This document shows positions 34,252 through 42,445 of a stretch of DNA of 64,000 nucleotides, piece after piece. Position numbers and translations under genes: made by a program. This DNA comes from Pseudomonas taiwanensis (GTDB taxonomy: Bacteria > Pseudomonadota > Gammaproteobacteria > Pseudomonadales > Pseudomonadaceae). Every line of letters starts with the position of its first letter. Position 1 is the stretch's first letter. Where the stretch lies: contig NZ_QJRF01000030.1 in the NCBI RefSeq assembly GCF_013393345.1, forward strand, positions 248,001-312,000, given 5' to 3'. The notes beneath the pieces were generated by a model. That model made no database searches. It was not told where the DNA came from and worked only from the letters and a program-made list of their open reading frames with translations.

Positions 34252-35712
34252 ATGCGCAATATCGATAACTTCATCGCGGGCGAATTCGTCGCCGCTGCCA
34301 GCGGCAAACGCTTCGACAAGCGTTCGCCGGTAGACAACCGTGTGATCGCTTCGATTTCCGAAGCGGGCCGTGCGGAAGTGGATAGCGCCGTAAAGTCTGC
34401 ACGCAGTGCCTTGCATGGCGAATGGGGTGGCCTGACCACCGAGCAGCGTGTCGACATGCTGCATGCCGTGGCTAACGAGATCACCCGCCGCTTCGATGAC
34501 TTTGTCGAAGCTGAAATGGCCGACACCGGGCAGCCGGCACATGTCATGCGGCATGCCTTCATTCCTCGTGGCGCGGCCAACTTCAAGGTTTTCGCCGATG
34601 TAATCAAGAATGTCGCCAGTGAGTCTTTCCGGATGGATACCCCGGATGGTCGCGGCGCGCTCAACTACTCCATGCGTGTGCCGAAGGGCGTAATTGGAGT
34701 GATTTGCCCATGGAACGCGCCCTTCCTGCTGATGACCTGGAAGGTCGGCCCGGCGCTGGCATGCGGTAATACCGTACTGGTCAAGCCTTCCGAAGAATCT
34801 CCGCTCACAGCAACTCTTCTCGGTGAAGTGATGAACACCGTAGGCATCCCCAAGGGGGTGTACAACGTATTGCACGGTTTCGGTCCGGATTCCGCGGGCG
34901 AGTTCATTACTCAGCATCCTGGCATCGACGCCATCACCTTTACCGGTGAAACGCGCACAGGCACAGCAATCATGAAGGCCGCTGCCGAAGGCATGCGAGA
35001 TGTGTCATTCGAGTTGGGTGGGAAGAACGCAGGAATCGTATTCGCCGATGCCGATTTCGATGCGGCAGTGGATGGGATTTTCCGTTCGTCCTTCCTCAAT
35101 TCCGGACAGGTCTGCCTGGGTACCGAGCGCGTTTACGTCGAACGTCCGATTTTTGAGCGCTTCGTTCAGGCACTGAAGGTTAAGGCAGAGGGCGTGAAAT
35201 ACGGTCGGCCTGAAGATCACGCCACGACCTATGGTCCGTTGATCAGCCAGGAGCACCGCAGCAAGGTGCTTTCCTACTACCGCAAGGCGGTGGAGGAGGG
35301 GGCCACGGTGGTAACTGGCGGTGGTGTGCCTGATATGCCCGGTGAGTTGGCCGAGGGCTCGTGGGTTCAGCCCACTATCTGGACGGGGCTGCCGGACAAC
35401 GCTGCGGTAGTGCGCGAGGAGATCTTCGGCCCCTGCTGCCACATTCGCCCGTTCGACAGTGAGAACGAGGTGGTGTCGCTGGCCAATGACAATGAATACG
35501 GCCTGTCTACCACCATCTGGACGAGCGACCTATCCCGCGCCCATCGCATGGCTGCGCGTATCGATGTAGGGATTACCTGGATCAATAGCTGGTTCCTCCG
35601 CGATCTGCGCACTGCGTTCGGCGGTTCCAAGCAGTCGGGAATCGGTCGCGAAGGTGGCGTTCACTCCCTGGAGTTTTACACCGAGACACGCAACGTGTGC
35701 GTGAAGCTGTAA
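34252..35712 (+). CDS. dmpC: 2-hydroxymuconic semialdehyde dehydrogenase
   Basis: A 486-residue aldehyde dehydrogenase, the exact length of XylG/DmpC. NAD-binding IGVICPWNAPFLLMTWKVGPALA and FTGETRTGTAIMKAAAEGM; general base Glu in SFELGGKNAG; nucleophile Cys in NSGQVCLGTERVYV. It oxidises the ring-fission aldehyde of catechol to 2-hydroxymuconate. First gene of an operon in the order C-E-H-I-F-G. No DmpD/XylF hydrolase is present, so only the dehydrogenase branch of the meta pathway is encoded. Confidence 0.92.
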   Translation: MRNIDNFIAGEFVAAASGKRFDKRSPVDNRVIASISEAGRAEVDSAVKSARSALHGEWGGLTTEQRVDMLHAVANEITRRFDDFVEAEMADTGQPAHVMRHAFIPRGAANFKVFADVIKNVASESFRMDTPDGRGALNYSMRVPKGVIGVICPWNAPFLLMTWKVGPALACGNTVLVKPSEESPLTATLLGEVMNTVGIPKGVYNVLHGFGPDSAGEFITQHPGIDAITFTGETRTGTAIMKAAAEGMRDVSFELGGKNAGIVFADADFDAAVDGIFRSSFLNSGQVCLGTERVYVERPIFERFVQALKVKAEGVKYGRPEDHATTYGPLISQEHRSKVLSYYRKAVEEGATVVTGGGVPDMPGELAEGSWVQPTIWTGLPDNAAVVREEIFGPCCHIRPFDSENEVVSLANDNEYGLSTTIWTSDLSRAHRMAARIDVGITWINSWFLRDLRTAFGGSKQSGIGREGGVHSLEFYTETRNVCVKL

Positions 35713-35772
35713 ATCGCCTTTTAGGGCGCCGCTTCATGCGGCGTCCGACTTCCGCCGTCCTGTGAGAAAACC

Positions 35773-36570
35773 ATGAACGACAACAAGATCGAGCAATACG
35801 GCGACGAGCTCTACGAAGCGTTCGTCTCTCGTCGCACAGTTCCCCCGTTACTGCAGCGTGAGCCCGAGATAACCATCGAGGATGCTTACCGCATTCAGCA
35901 GCGTTACGTTGCGCGTCGACTTGCCGCCGGCGAGACCGTGGTGGGTAAGAAAATCGGCGTCACCAGCAAGCCTGTTCAGGACTTCCTCGGGGTTTTTCAA
36001 CCGGACTTCGGCATTCTCACCTCCGGCATGGTGTACCAGGAGGGTGATGAGATTGACCTTGGTACCCTCATCCAACCGAAGGCCGAGGCCGAACTCGCTT
36101 TCGTTCTTAAGCATGACCTGGTTGGGCCGGGGATCACCGCAATGGATGTGATCCGGGCAACTGATTACGTAGTGCCGTGCTTCGAGATTGTCGATTCGCG
36201 CATCACGGATTGGCAGATCAAGATCCAGGACACCGTCGCGGACAACGCTTCCTGTGGCGTGTATGTGCTGGGGAATGACAGAGGTGATCCGCGAGAGCTC
36301 GACCTGACATTGGCCGGCATGGTGCTGGAGAAGAACGGCGAGCTGTTCTCCACCGGCGTTGGTGCTGCCGTGCAAGGGTCTCCAGCCAATGCGGTCGCCT
36401 GGTTGGCCAACACCTTGGGAGAGCTGGGGATTCCGTTCAAAGCGGGAGAGGTGATTCTTTCGGGCTCGCAATCTGCCCTGGTACCCATCGCCGACGGTGA
36501 CGAACTGGTATGTACCGTGGGTGGTCTTGGCAGCTGCAGGGCGAAGTTTACCGGGAGGAGTGCAGTATGA
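35773..36570 (+). CDS. dmpE: 2-hydroxypenta-2,4-dienoate hydratase
   Basis: A 265-residue hydratase of the XylJ/DmpE type: YGDELYEAFVSRRTVPPL, RRLAAGETVVGKKIGVTSKPVQ, FQPDFGILTSGMVY, PCFEIVDSRITDW and VADNASCGVYVLG. It adds water to 2-hydroxypentadienoate to give 4-hydroxy-2-oxovalerate and forms a complex with the decarboxylase encoded next. It ends overlapping that start by four bases. Confidence 0.93.
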   Translation: MNDNKIEQYGDELYEAFVSRRTVPPLLQREPEITIEDAYRIQQRYVARRLAAGETVVGKKIGVTSKPVQDFLGVFQPDFGILTSGMVYQEGDEIDLGTLIQPKAEAELAFVLKHDLVGPGITAMDVIRATDYVVPCFEIVDSRITDWQIKIQDTVADNASCGVYVLGNDRGDPRELDLTLAGMVLEKNGELFSTGVGAAVQGSPANAVAWLANTLGELGIPFKAGEVILSGSQSALVPIADGDELVCTVGGLGSCRAKFTGRSAV

Positions 36571-37370
36571 GCGCACAACTGACACTGTCCCGCGAGGACA
36601 TCGTGCGTCTTTGTGAGCGTGTCGAGGGGGCTCAGACGCACGCCTATTCGATTCGCAAATTGACCGATGAATACCCCCAGATGTCGATTGCTGACGGCTA
36701 CGCCGTGCAGTTGGAGTTGCTGCGCCGCTTCAAGGCGAAGGGGCATCGTCTCGTCGGCTGGAAGGCAGGACTGACCTCCAGGGCCAAGATGCAGCAGATG
36801 GGCGTTAACGTGCCCTCCATCGGTTTTCTGACCGACCGCATGGCGCGTCCGGAGAACTCGCAGATCAAGACCTCCGACTTGGTCCATCCCCGTGTGGAGT
36901 GCGAGGTTGCCTTTGTCCTCAAGGAAGGACTTGAAGGCCCGAATTGCACTGTCGCCGATGTGCTGGCCGCCACCGACTATGTGTTGCCTGCAGTGGAAAT
37001 CATTGATTCACGCTTCTCCGGCTTCAAATTCGATCTTCCCAGCGTGATCGCTGACAACGGTTCCTCCGCCCGATTTGTCGGCGGCGGTCGTGCCCGCAAG
37101 GTCGATGAACTGGACCTGCGCACACTGGGCGTGGTGATGGAGAAGAACGGCGAAATCGTCGGCATGGGAGCGAGTGCAGCAGTGCTCGGGCATCCGGCAG
37201 AGGCTGTGGCGATGCTGGTCAACATTCTTTCCGAACTGGGAGAGACGCTGCCAGCCGGCAGCTTTGTGATGAGTGGTGGAATCACCGAAGCCGTCGCAGT
37301 GAAACCCGGCGACAACGTCATTGCACGCTTCCAGGAACTGGGCAGCGTTTCCATGCGTTTTATCGAGTAA
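36567..37370 (+). CDS. dmpH: 4-oxalocrotonate (2-oxo-3-hexenedioate) decarboxylase
   Basis: A 267-residue protein of the XylI/DmpH type: KGHRLVGWKAGLTSRAKMQQMGV, HPRVECEVAFVL, PAVEIIDSRFSGFKF, VIADNGSSARFVGGG and LRTLGVVMEKNGEIV. It decarboxylates 2-oxo-3-hexenedioate to hydroxypentadienoate. ATG 36567 overlaps the hydratase stop (ATGA) and follows GGGAGGAG. Confidence 0.93.
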   Translation: MSAQLTLSREDIVRLCERVEGAQTHAYSIRKLTDEYPQMSIADGYAVQLELLRRFKAKGHRLVGWKAGLTSRAKMQQMGVNVPSIGFLTDRMARPENSQIKTSDLVHPRVECEVAFVLKEGLEGPNCTVADVLAATDYVLPAVEIIDSRFSGFKFDLPSVIADNGSSARFVGGGRARKVDELDLRTLGVVMEKNGEIVGMGASAAVLGHPAEAVAMLVNILSELGETLPAGSFVMSGGITEAVAVKPGDNVIARFQELGSVSMRFIE

Positions 37371-37387
37371 GGCCTCCAGGAGAAGTC

Positions 37388-37597
37388 ATGCCCATTATCG
37401 AAATGCACCTCGTCGAGGGGCGCACCGCCGAGCAGAAAAGCCGCGTCGCTGCAGCTGTGACCAAGGCTGTTAGCGAGAGCCTTCCATGCAACCCGGACAC
37501 GGTCCGGATCCTGATTACCGAACACCGCCACGACGAGTTCTATGTCGCTGGTTTGAACAAGATGCAGCGCGATGCGCTGCAGGGGCAGGCGAAATGA
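37388..37597 (+). CDS. dmpI: 4-oxalocrotonate tautomerase
   Basis: A 69-residue tautomerase, slightly longer than the usual 62. After Met removal the catalytic Pro1 is exposed ([12 protein letters not shown]); Arg11 (EGRT) and Arg39 (VRILITE) of the family are present. It ketonises 2-hydroxymuconate for the decarboxylase. Its stop overlaps the dmpF start by four bases. Confidence 0.92.
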   Translation: MPIIEMHLVEGRTAEQKSRVAAAVTKAVSESLPCNPDTVRILITEHRHDEFYVAGLNKMQRDALQGQAK

Positions 37598-38508
37598 AGA
37601 AGATCCGTTGTGCGTTGATCGGCTCGGGCAACATCGGTACCGATTTGATCTACAAGATCATGCGCAGCCCGGTGCTTGAGCCGGTCTGGATGGTAGGTAT
37701 CGACCCGGAGTCAGAAGGTCTTAAACGAGCTCGAGACATGGGCTTGAAGACGACCTCGGAAGGTGTCGACGGTCTGCTGCCCCACGTTCTGGAGGACAAT
37801 ATCCAGATCGCCTTCGACGCTACCAGTGCCTATGTGCACGCCGAGAACAGCCGCAAGCTCAATGCGCTGGGTGTTCTGATGATCGACCTGACGCCGGCTG
37901 CTATCGGTCCGCTGTGCGTGCCCCCGGTGAACCTGAGCGAGCACACCCAGAAACAGGTAGCGAACGTCAACATGATTTCGTGTGCCGGCCAGGCAACCAT
38001 TCCCATCGTCAATGCCGTTTCACGTATCCAAAGCGTGGGTTATGCGGAGATCGTCGCTAGCCTGTCGTCCAAGTCCGTAGGGCCAGGTACCCGCGCGAAT
38101 CTGGATGAGTTCACCTACACGACCTCCAGCGCTATCGAGGCAGTCGGTGGTGCGCGCAAGGGTAAGGCCCTGGCCATCATCAACCCGGCTGAGCCGCCGT
38201 TGATCATGCGCAACACGATCTACTGCCTGACCGACGATGAGCCTGACCAAGAGCGCGTGACCGCGTCGATTCTGCAGATGATCGGCGAGGTGCAGAAGTA
38301 TGTTCCGGGCTACCGGCTGGTCAATGGCCCGCTCTTCGATGGCAACAAGGTCTCAGTGTTCCTCGAGGTTGCAGGGCTTGGTGACTACCTGCCGACTTAC
38401 GCTGGAAACCTCGACATCATGACCGCGGCCGCGACGCGCACAGCGGAAATGTTCGCCGAAGAAATCCTTGCCGGAAAGCTCCAGTTGCCCACTGTGGAGG
38501 TCGCATAA
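37594..38508 (+). CDS. dmpF: Acetaldehyde dehydrogenase (acylating)
   Basis: A 304-residue protein that converts acetaldehyde, channelled from the aldolase DmpG, to acetyl-CoA. NAD motif [16 protein letters not shown]; nucleophile Cys130 in [23 protein letters not shown] and [13 protein letters not shown], where the family usually has MRDT. Start ATG 37594 overlaps the tautomerase stop. dmpG follows with one-base overlap (TAATG). A paralogue lacking the cysteine is at 41369. Confidence 0.94.
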   Translation: MKKIRCALIGSGNIGTDLIYKIMRSPVLEPVWMVGIDPESEGLKRARDMGLKTTSEGVDGLLPHVLEDNIQIAFDATSAYVHAENSRKLNALGVLMIDLTPAAIGPLCVPPVNLSEHTQKQVANVNMISCAGQATIPIVNAVSRIQSVGYAEIVASLSSKSVGPGTRANLDEFTYTTSSAIEAVGGARKGKALAIINPAEPPLIMRNTIYCLTDDEPDQERVTASILQMIGEVQKYVPGYRLVNGPLFDGNKVSVFLEVAGLGDYLPTYAGNLDIMTAAATRTAEMFAEEILAGKLQLPTVEVA

Positions 38509-39557
38509 TGAGTCAGCCCATCAGCCTCAAAGGCCGCAAGGTCATTCTCCACGACATGTGCCTGCGTGACGGCATGCACGCCAAGCGCGAGCAGATCAGC
38601 GTCGATCAGATGATCAAGGTTGCCACTGCAATGGATGACTCCGGCATTCCGTACATCCAGGTGACCCACGGCGGCGGTCTCGGTGGGAACTCGCTGCAGC
38701 ATGGCTTCGCCCTGCACAGCAATGAGGAATACATCAGCGCTGTCGCATCTCGGATGACCCAGGCGAAAGTCTCGGTACTGCTGATCCCAGGTCTCGGCAC
38801 GATGAAGGAACTCGAGTCCGCCTACGATTGCGGCGCACGCAGCGTTCACGTGGCCACTCATTGCACCGAGGCAGACACCTCTCCGCAACACATCGCCTTC
38901 GCTCGAAAGCTGGGAATGGACACTACCGGATTCCTGATGATGGCCCACCTCAACGATCCTGCAGGCATCGCCCAGCAGGGGAAATTGATGGAGTCCTATG
39001 GGGCGCAGACCGTTTACGTCACTGACTCGGCCGGATACATGCTGCCGGAGGACGTCAAGGCACGGGTCGAGGCTCTTCGTGATGTGCTCAATCCCGAAAC
39101 CGAGATCGGGTTCCACGGGCACCACAACCTGGGCATGGGCGTCGCGAATTCCATTGCAGCCATTGAAGCTGGCGCCACCCGGATCGACGGTTCGGTAGCT
39201 GGGCTGGGAGCGGGGGCTGGCAACACTCCTCTTGAGGTATTCGCCGCTGTTTGCGAGCGCATGGGCATCGACACCGGCGTGGACCTGTTCAAGCTGATGG
39301 ATGTGGCCGAGGACATCATCGTTCCCATGATGGATCACCTGGTGCGTGTTGATCGCGAGTCTCTGACGCTGGGTTACGCCGGCGTGTATTCGACCTTCCT
39401 GCTGCATGCGAAACGAGCGGCAGAACGCTTCGGCGTTTCGGCGCGCGACATTCTGGTTGAGCTTGGCCGCAAGAAGATGATCGGTGGTCAGGAAGACATG
39501 ATCCTCGATACTGCGATGACGATGGCCAAGGAGCGTGGCTTGCTCAAGAGCGCCTGA
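38508..39557 (+). CDS. dmpG: 4-hydroxy-2-oxovalerate aldolase
   Basis: A 349-residue HMG-CoA-lyase-like barrel: [16 protein letters not shown] with the metal Asp and catalytic Arg, [24 protein letters not shown], and [16 protein letters not shown] with the two metal His. It cleaves 4-hydroxy-2-oxovalerate to pyruvate and acetaldehyde and forms the channelling complex with DmpF. Last canonical gene of the pathway. Confidence 0.94.
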   Translation: MSQPISLKGRKVILHDMCLRDGMHAKREQISVDQMIKVATAMDDSGIPYIQVTHGGGLGGNSLQHGFALHSNEEYISAVASRMTQAKVSVLLIPGLGTMKELESAYDCGARSVHVATHCTEADTSPQHIAFARKLGMDTTGFLMMAHLNDPAGIAQQGKLMESYGAQTVYVTDSAGYMLPEDVKARVEALRDVLNPETEIGFHGHHNLGMGVANSIAAIEAGATRIDGSVAGLGAGAGNTPLEVFAAVCERMGIDTGVDLFKLMDVAEDIIVPMMDHLVRVDRESLTLGYAGVYSTFLLHAKRAAERFGVSARDILVELGRKKMIGGQEDMILDTAMTMAKERGLLKSA

Positions 39558-39612
39558 TGCGTCCGCCGAGCAGAAGTATCTGCTCGGCGTTTTCTCGAGT
39601 AGCGGAGTGCTC

Positions 39613-40368
39613 ATGAATTCGACCAATGAAGTCGCGGTAATCGTCGGCGCCACAGGTGCTTTCGGACAAGCCATCGTCTCAAGGCTATGTGCCAGTGGCC
39701 TCGATATCATCGCCGTGGCTCGCAGCAGCGAAAGCCTCAATTCGCTAGCGGATCGATATTCACAGGTCAGACCTTGTGAAGCTGATATCGGAGACGACAG
39801 TGCAATCGAAGTCATTCGAACTTCCCTGAACTGCCCCGTCCGCATGGTCGTCCATGGACCTGGCGTAGCAGTTGCTGGAGGGGTGCTGGATGCCTCGGTA
39901 AGCGCGTTGAACTCCGCAGTTAACATCAAGGTTGGCGGCATGTTGCGCCTGGTGCGAGCAGTAGACGACTTTCTGCAACCAGGTTCACGCCTGGTCGCCA
40001 TTGGTGGGCACTATGGCTTCGAGCCTAGTGCCTATGCGGCGGCGGCAGGAGTCGCCAATGCAGCCCTTGCCAATCTCAACCGGCAGCTCAGTCTGGCTTA
40101 CGGCCCGCGTGGCATTACCTCCCATCTGGTTGCCCCGGGTCCCGCGGATACCGAGCGACTGCATCGTGTCGCGGCAGACCGTGCGGCGCAGCGAGGCGTG
40201 AGTGTTGATGCTGTGCTGGAGGAAATACGTGCGGAATCGTCCCTTGGTGCTTTGACCACGCCCGAGCAGGTGGCCTGGGCTATCAGCATGCTGCTGGCTC
40301 CTGAAGCTACTGCAATGTCGGGATCTGCCGTGATGCTTGACTCCGGTCGCCGACGAGGACTGCCCTAG
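39613..40368 (+). CDS. SDR-fold protein lacking the YxxxK catalytic motif
   Basis: A 251-residue Rossmann protein of the short-chain dehydrogenase family (AVIVGATGAFGQAIVSRLCASG; APGPADTERLH; MSGSAVMLDSG). The active-site Tyr is in SAYAAAAGVANAALANL, but the residue four after Tyr is Ala instead of Lys, and the usual Ser about 13 residues before Tyr is absent (VAIGGHYGFEPSAY). It may not be a normal dehydrogenase. ATG 39613 with GCGGAG upstream; it follows dmpG by 55 bases and is probably in the same operon. Confidence 0.82.
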   Translation: MNSTNEVAVIVGATGAFGQAIVSRLCASGLDIIAVARSSESLNSLADRYSQVRPCEADIGDDSAIEVIRTSLNCPVRMVVHGPGVAVAGGVLDASVSALNSAVNIKVGGMLRLVRAVDDFLQPGSRLVAIGGHYGFEPSAYAAAAGVANAALANLNRQLSLAYGPRGITSHLVAPGPADTERLHRVAADRAAQRGVSVDAVLEEIRAESSLGALTTPEQVAWAISMLLAPEATAMSGSAVMLDSGRRRGLP

Positions 40369-40425
40369 TTTCCTTCTCCACATCGGTTGCGCCGCCTGGC
40401 ATCGATAACAACAAGGAGAACAGTC

Positions 40426-40857
40426 ATGCCCATCGTGAATTTCCATCTACTAGCCGGCGAAAGTACCGGCGAACAATGCGAGCTCTTGCTCGTTGAAGCC
40501 TCGCAGCTCTACGCGAAGGTTCTGCAATCTCCCATCGAACGTGTACGTGCATTCATCACATGGCACGACTCGCGCCATTTCGCCGCGGCGGGGTCTTTAT
40601 GCGCGGCAACTGGTATGCACGCACCATTCTTTGACTTCTTCGTTCTCGATGGCCGCTCCGTCGAGCAGCGCCATCAGTTGGCGGAAGGCTTCACTGAGTT
40701 GTTGGTCAAGCATCTGGCGGTACGACGCGATGTTGTGCGGGGTCGATGCCAACGTATTGCCCCCGAGGATTGGTCGATTGCAGGTGTTCCGGCAAGTCTG
40801 CAGAGGGCTGATGAATTGGCAGTTCGCGCGGCCGGAGAGCCTGCTCATGGGCCATGA
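40426..40857 (+). CDS. Double-domain tautomerase-superfamily protein
   Basis: A 143-residue protein with two 4-oxalocrotonate-tautomerase-like halves. The first starts PIVNFHLLAGESTGEQCELLL with Pro1 exposed; the second begins near FDFFVLDGRSVEQRHQLAEGFTELLVKHL and keeps the EGRT-like block and IAPEDWSIAG end, but its first residue is not Pro. Fused members of this superfamily include dehalogenases and decarboxylases. AAGGAG precedes ATG 40426. Its end overlaps the ferredoxin start by 11 bases. Role in the meta pathway unknown. Confidence 0.75.
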   Translation: MPIVNFHLLAGESTGEQCELLLVEASQLYAKVLQSPIERVRAFITWHDSRHFAAAGSLCAATGMHAPFFDFFVLDGRSVEQRHQLAEGFTELLVKHLAVRRDVVRGRCQRIAPEDWSIAGVPASLQRADELAVRAAGEPAHGP

Positions 40858-41203
40858 GGTTTTGATCGTGGATACGGGAGACCGCTTCTCCTGCACCGAT
40901 CGGGAAAGCGTTCTTAGTGGAATGACGCGCCTGGGACGCAAGGGGATTCCCGCGGGTTGTCGTGGTGGTGGCTGCGGGGTGTGTAAGGTCCGAGTCATTC
41001 AAGGTCAGTACCAGGCTCGACAGATGAGCCGACAACATGTCAGCGCGGAGGAACAGCTCGATGGAGTTGCCCTGGCGTGTTGCATCGTGGCGGAGAGCGA
41101 TCTACGCCTCACCGTCGTGGGGAAAATCAGAAAAGCAGTGGTTCGCGTGCGTGAGCGAGAGACCACTTTTCCAACTGTTACCGGAGCACGGACTACGGGG
41201 TGA
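40847..41203 (+). CDS. xylT: XylT/DmpQ-type [2Fe-2S] ferredoxin
   Basis: About 118 residues resembling XylT: GIPAGCRGGGCGVCKVRVIQGQY holds three Cys of the plant-type cluster, MSRQHV follows, and ALACCIV the fourth. XylT reduces the iron of catechol 2,3-dioxygenase when it is oxidised by substituted catechols. The ATG at 40847 (MGHEVLIVDTGDRF) has GGAG nine bases before it. Its client enzyme is 14 kb away at 26043, on the other strand. Confidence 0.88.
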   Translation: MGHEVLIVDTGDRFSCTDRESVLSGMTRLGRKGIPAGCRGGGCGVCKVRVIQGQYQARQMSRQHVSAEEQLDGVALACCIVAESDLRLTVVGKIRKAVVRVRERETTFPTVTGARTTG

Positions 41204-41368
41204 GCCTACGGGACCACAAACGAAGGGATCACAAACGACGTTGAGCGCGCGAAGCAGGTCGAGCGAATTTATCGATTCTCTACCAGCTTCTGACCCTTCG
41301 CAGGCTTGCCGGCACCAAAGCTATAGCCAGGCAAATGGCCAGGTGGCTACTCAAGTGGGACTTGGATC

Positions 41369-42274
41369 ATGAATGAGAAAGTGAAATGCGCGGTGATCGG
41401 CTCCAGCAGCATTGGAATGGACCTGGTCCACAGGTTGCGGCTTAGCCCCCTGCTGGACCCCGTCTGGTTGATAGGGACGGATCCTCAATCCCAGTACCTT
41501 TCTGAAGCTAAAGGCTTGGGGCTCAAGGTCACCCATCAAGGCGTGCGTGGTTTTCTGCCTCACGTCGTCGAAGATGGTGTGCAGATCGCATTCAACGCTG
41601 CCCAAGGTGCTGGGCATGATGAGGCCTCTCGTAGCCTCAATGCCTTGGGAGTGACCACAGTTGGTTTGGCATCCACCGGCGATGGGGTGCATTGTATTCC
41701 TGCATTGAATCTTCCGAAGTTGATCGCGAACGGTCTGCAGCACCTTCAATTGGCCACCGCCACCAGCCAGGCAGCTGTTCCCATCGTCAATGCGATCTCC
41801 CTGGTACAGGATGTGGATTACGCGGAGGTCGTTATAAACGTCACTCCAGCATCCATGACATGCGAAAGCACTGAGACACTTGCTAACGCAACCGTCGGGG
41901 CCTTGATTCGTGTCGGGGGGGCCAAACACGGGAAGGTGCACGCGATAGTCAAACCCAATCTGGGATCTAGCGCTGTCATCAGCTGCATCGTCGAAAGCGA
42001 ACCGAGGCGAGACGATATTGTTGAATCGGTACAACGCATGATTGGAAAGGTGCGGCGATATGTGCCGGGGTACCGTCTGATCAGTGGCCCATATTTCGAA
42101 GGAAACCTGATTACTTTTGGTGTTTCAAGCAGTGAGGGGGGGAATACTTTGCCCGTCGGTTTCGCAGACGAAGAGATCATGGTGAGCTCGGCAGTCCATT
42201 CTGCAGAGGCACTCGTGGACAGGATCAAGTCGATTGGCCGCGTGTCCTCCGATTTTGACGTTCTGCCCACATAG
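41369..42274 (+). CDS. DmpF-like paralogue without catalytic cysteine
   Basis: A 301-residue protein homologous along its length to acylating acetaldehyde dehydrogenase (VKCAVIGSSSIGMDLVHRL, VPIVNAISLVQDVDYAEVV, VRRYVPGYRLISGPYFEGN). The nucleophile Cys is Ala131 (LATATSQAAVPIV aligns with [13 protein letters not shown]); the GSGNIG loop is GSSSIG; the NLDEFT motif is lost. No frameshift or stop, so the frame is kept. It may be a non-catalytic partner of DmpG or another enzyme. It follows the ferredoxin gene by 165 bases. Confidence 0.8.
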   Translation: MNEKVKCAVIGSSSIGMDLVHRLRLSPLLDPVWLIGTDPQSQYLSEAKGLGLKVTHQGVRGFLPHVVEDGVQIAFNAAQGAGHDEASRSLNALGVTTVGLASTGDGVHCIPALNLPKLIANGLQHLQLATATSQAAVPIVNAISLVQDVDYAEVVINVTPASMTCESTETLANATVGALIRVGGAKHGKVHAIVKPNLGSSAVISCIVESEPRRDDIVESVQRMIGKVRRYVPGYRLISGPYFEGNLITFGVSSSEGGNTLPVGFADEEIMVSSAVHSAEALVDRIKSIGRVSSDFDVLPT

Positions 42275-42340
42275 CCGAACCTCTTCGGAGCTTGGTGCAT
42301 TCGCCCGTCACGCTTAATTCAGTGTTCGCCCTGCGTTCTA

Positions 42341-42385
42341 GCGTAGTGGGTGTTCTTGCCGCCCAGATTGATCACGATATGCTTC
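42341..42385 (-). pseudogene. Remnant of a LysR regulator gene
   Basis: These 45 bases match 42 of 45 bases at 46693-46737 inside the LysR gene. The minus-strand reading gives SLKHIVINLGGKNTHY, matching MKHIVINLGGKTTHY of that regulator, then diverges. The rest of the gene is gone. Confidence 0.7.
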
Positions 42386-42445
42386 AGCGAGCTGTCGGTT
42401 TGTGGTGGCGGCGCTACGCAAAAAAGAAGCCGAACAACGTATGCT

